Source: Antonospora locustae
Lineage: Eukaryota > Microsporidia
DNA length: 64,000 bases
Direction: 5' to 3'
NCBI GenBank assembly: GCA_007674295.1
Contig: CM017450.1
Span: 172,978 to 236,977 of the forward strand
A model generated the notes under the pieces. It did not search any database. It had not been told where the DNA came from and worked only from the letters and a program-made list of their open reading frames with translations. The position numbers and the translations under genes are program-made. Numbering within the stretch: position 1 is the stretch's first letter; each line of letters starts with the position of its first letter. This document shows positions 63,594-64,000 of the stretch, in pieces.

Positions 63594-64000
63594 GATAGCA
63601 TGTCAAAAGACAAAATGCAATAAGTGGTGCCAGGACAGCCGTTCGAGAAGGCATTGTGTGGCATCAGCCAAGTGTCTGGATGTTGCTCTGTGTCTGTAGC
63701 TGGCGACAACCGCCAGCGAGGAGGAGATGCATGGCCAACAGCAGGCATGGATGCGCTGGACCGAGTGGCAGCTAAACCAGAGCCCTAATAAACGCAGCCC
63801 TATATATCTCTTTTCACACAGCCAAAGGATTGCACGTCAGACAGAGACCGCTCAGGCAGAGTCACACGAGTATCTGAATGCACTCTGTCCCGTCTTGTTG
63901 CAACCGGCTCTGCAGACGCATATTGTGACCCATTGTCTGCAGCTTTGAGCCGCGTGTTGTCATGGCAGTGTCCGTGCGGGGTGCCAGTGCATGTCTCTCT
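63594..64000. other. Right flank of the LRR cluster
   Basis: The first ~190 bp matches the sequence after B' (57441 on). The remainder to the window end has no gene with protein features; a 73-codon frame from about 63727 has no signature. Whether another cassette follows is not visible. Confidence 0.5.

Larger units (their letters stand above)
58495..63785 (+). repeat. Downstream copy of the A-B cassette
   Basis: Intact A, a 245-bp spacer (with CAAATAAAGGACTTTCTAC) and intact B plus its 3' flank. The spacers, the B starts (GATAAAAAACA-CCCATG in both) and the flanking 3' sequence align with the upstream copy. Confidence 0.85.

Overview
The window is a stretch of a microsporidian (or very closely related parasitic fungal) nuclear genome. 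The genes are eukaryotic (RNA polymerase I and shared subunits, FACT, coatomer, SNARE, exocyst, chitin-synthase chaperone, eukaryotic ribosomal proteins), uninterrupted by recognisable introns, shorter than their yeast counterparts and tightly packed, with intergenic gaps often below 100 bp and a few overlapping 3' ends. About 25 of roughly 45 genes carry a CCC triplet within about ten bases of the ATG, a start-proximal signal described for Microsporidia. I use it to choose starts. Base composition is moderate, not extremely AT-rich. I do not assign a genus.

Layout. Positions 1-6563 hold a truncated gene end, a GID4/Vid24 homologue, a secreted DEKP-repeat protein, a TBC Rab-GAP, tRNA-Gly(GCC), eIF3g, a Ykt6-like SNARE and a cytosolic Hsp70 with two heat-shock elements. 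Positions 6564-14424 hold a 0.6-kb blank, Cia2/MIP18, a divergent eIF4E, a proline-rich unknown, a Mon2-like giant protein, splicing factor SF3a2 and tRNA-Leu(UAA). Positions 14741-25868 hold a Cys-rich unknown, an Arl2-type GTPase, an Hst3/4-type sirtuin, RPA2 (Pol I), a small unknown, arginyl-tRNA synthetase and Rsa4/Notchless. Positions 26062-35500 hold Spt16 (interrupted by an assembly gap of Ns), a lectin-like secreted protein, a CENP-C/Mif2 cupin protein, TatD, a UBA-UBX protein, a HIT hydrolase, signal peptidase subunit Spc1 and an HP1-like chromodomain protein. Positions 35868-53685 hold a NIPA transporter with a Cys-rich ectodomain, a coiled-coil kinetochore candidate, small unknowns, gamma-COP, UGP1, a Vrg4-type GDP-mannose transporter (frameshifted), Tad3, Chs7, V-ATPase F, a divergent uS9/eL13 ribosomal pair, an exportin, RPB8 and Sec5.

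The right end (about 54.6-64 kb) is different: it is sparse, repetitive and made of a tandemly duplicated two-gene cassette. Gene A (58495-61002) has a signal peptide, 18 nearly identical 23-residue leucine-rich repeats, an unrecognised C-terminal domain and an NLS-like basic tail. Gene B (61248-63593) has a signal peptide, three BTB-like modules and eight ~49-residue LRR units. The upstream cassette copy has a decayed A (54677-~55460) and an intact, shorter B (55686-57440, three LRR units). This looks like a fast-evolving family of predicted secreted proteins and is the most unusual system in the window.

Functionally, UGP1 and Chs7 point to the chitin wall. The Vrg4-type transporter, Spc1, gamma-COP, Ykt6, Mon2 and Sec5 point to an active secretory route. 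The CENP-C, RWD coiled-coil, HP1-like and sirtuin genes point to centromere and chromatin functions.
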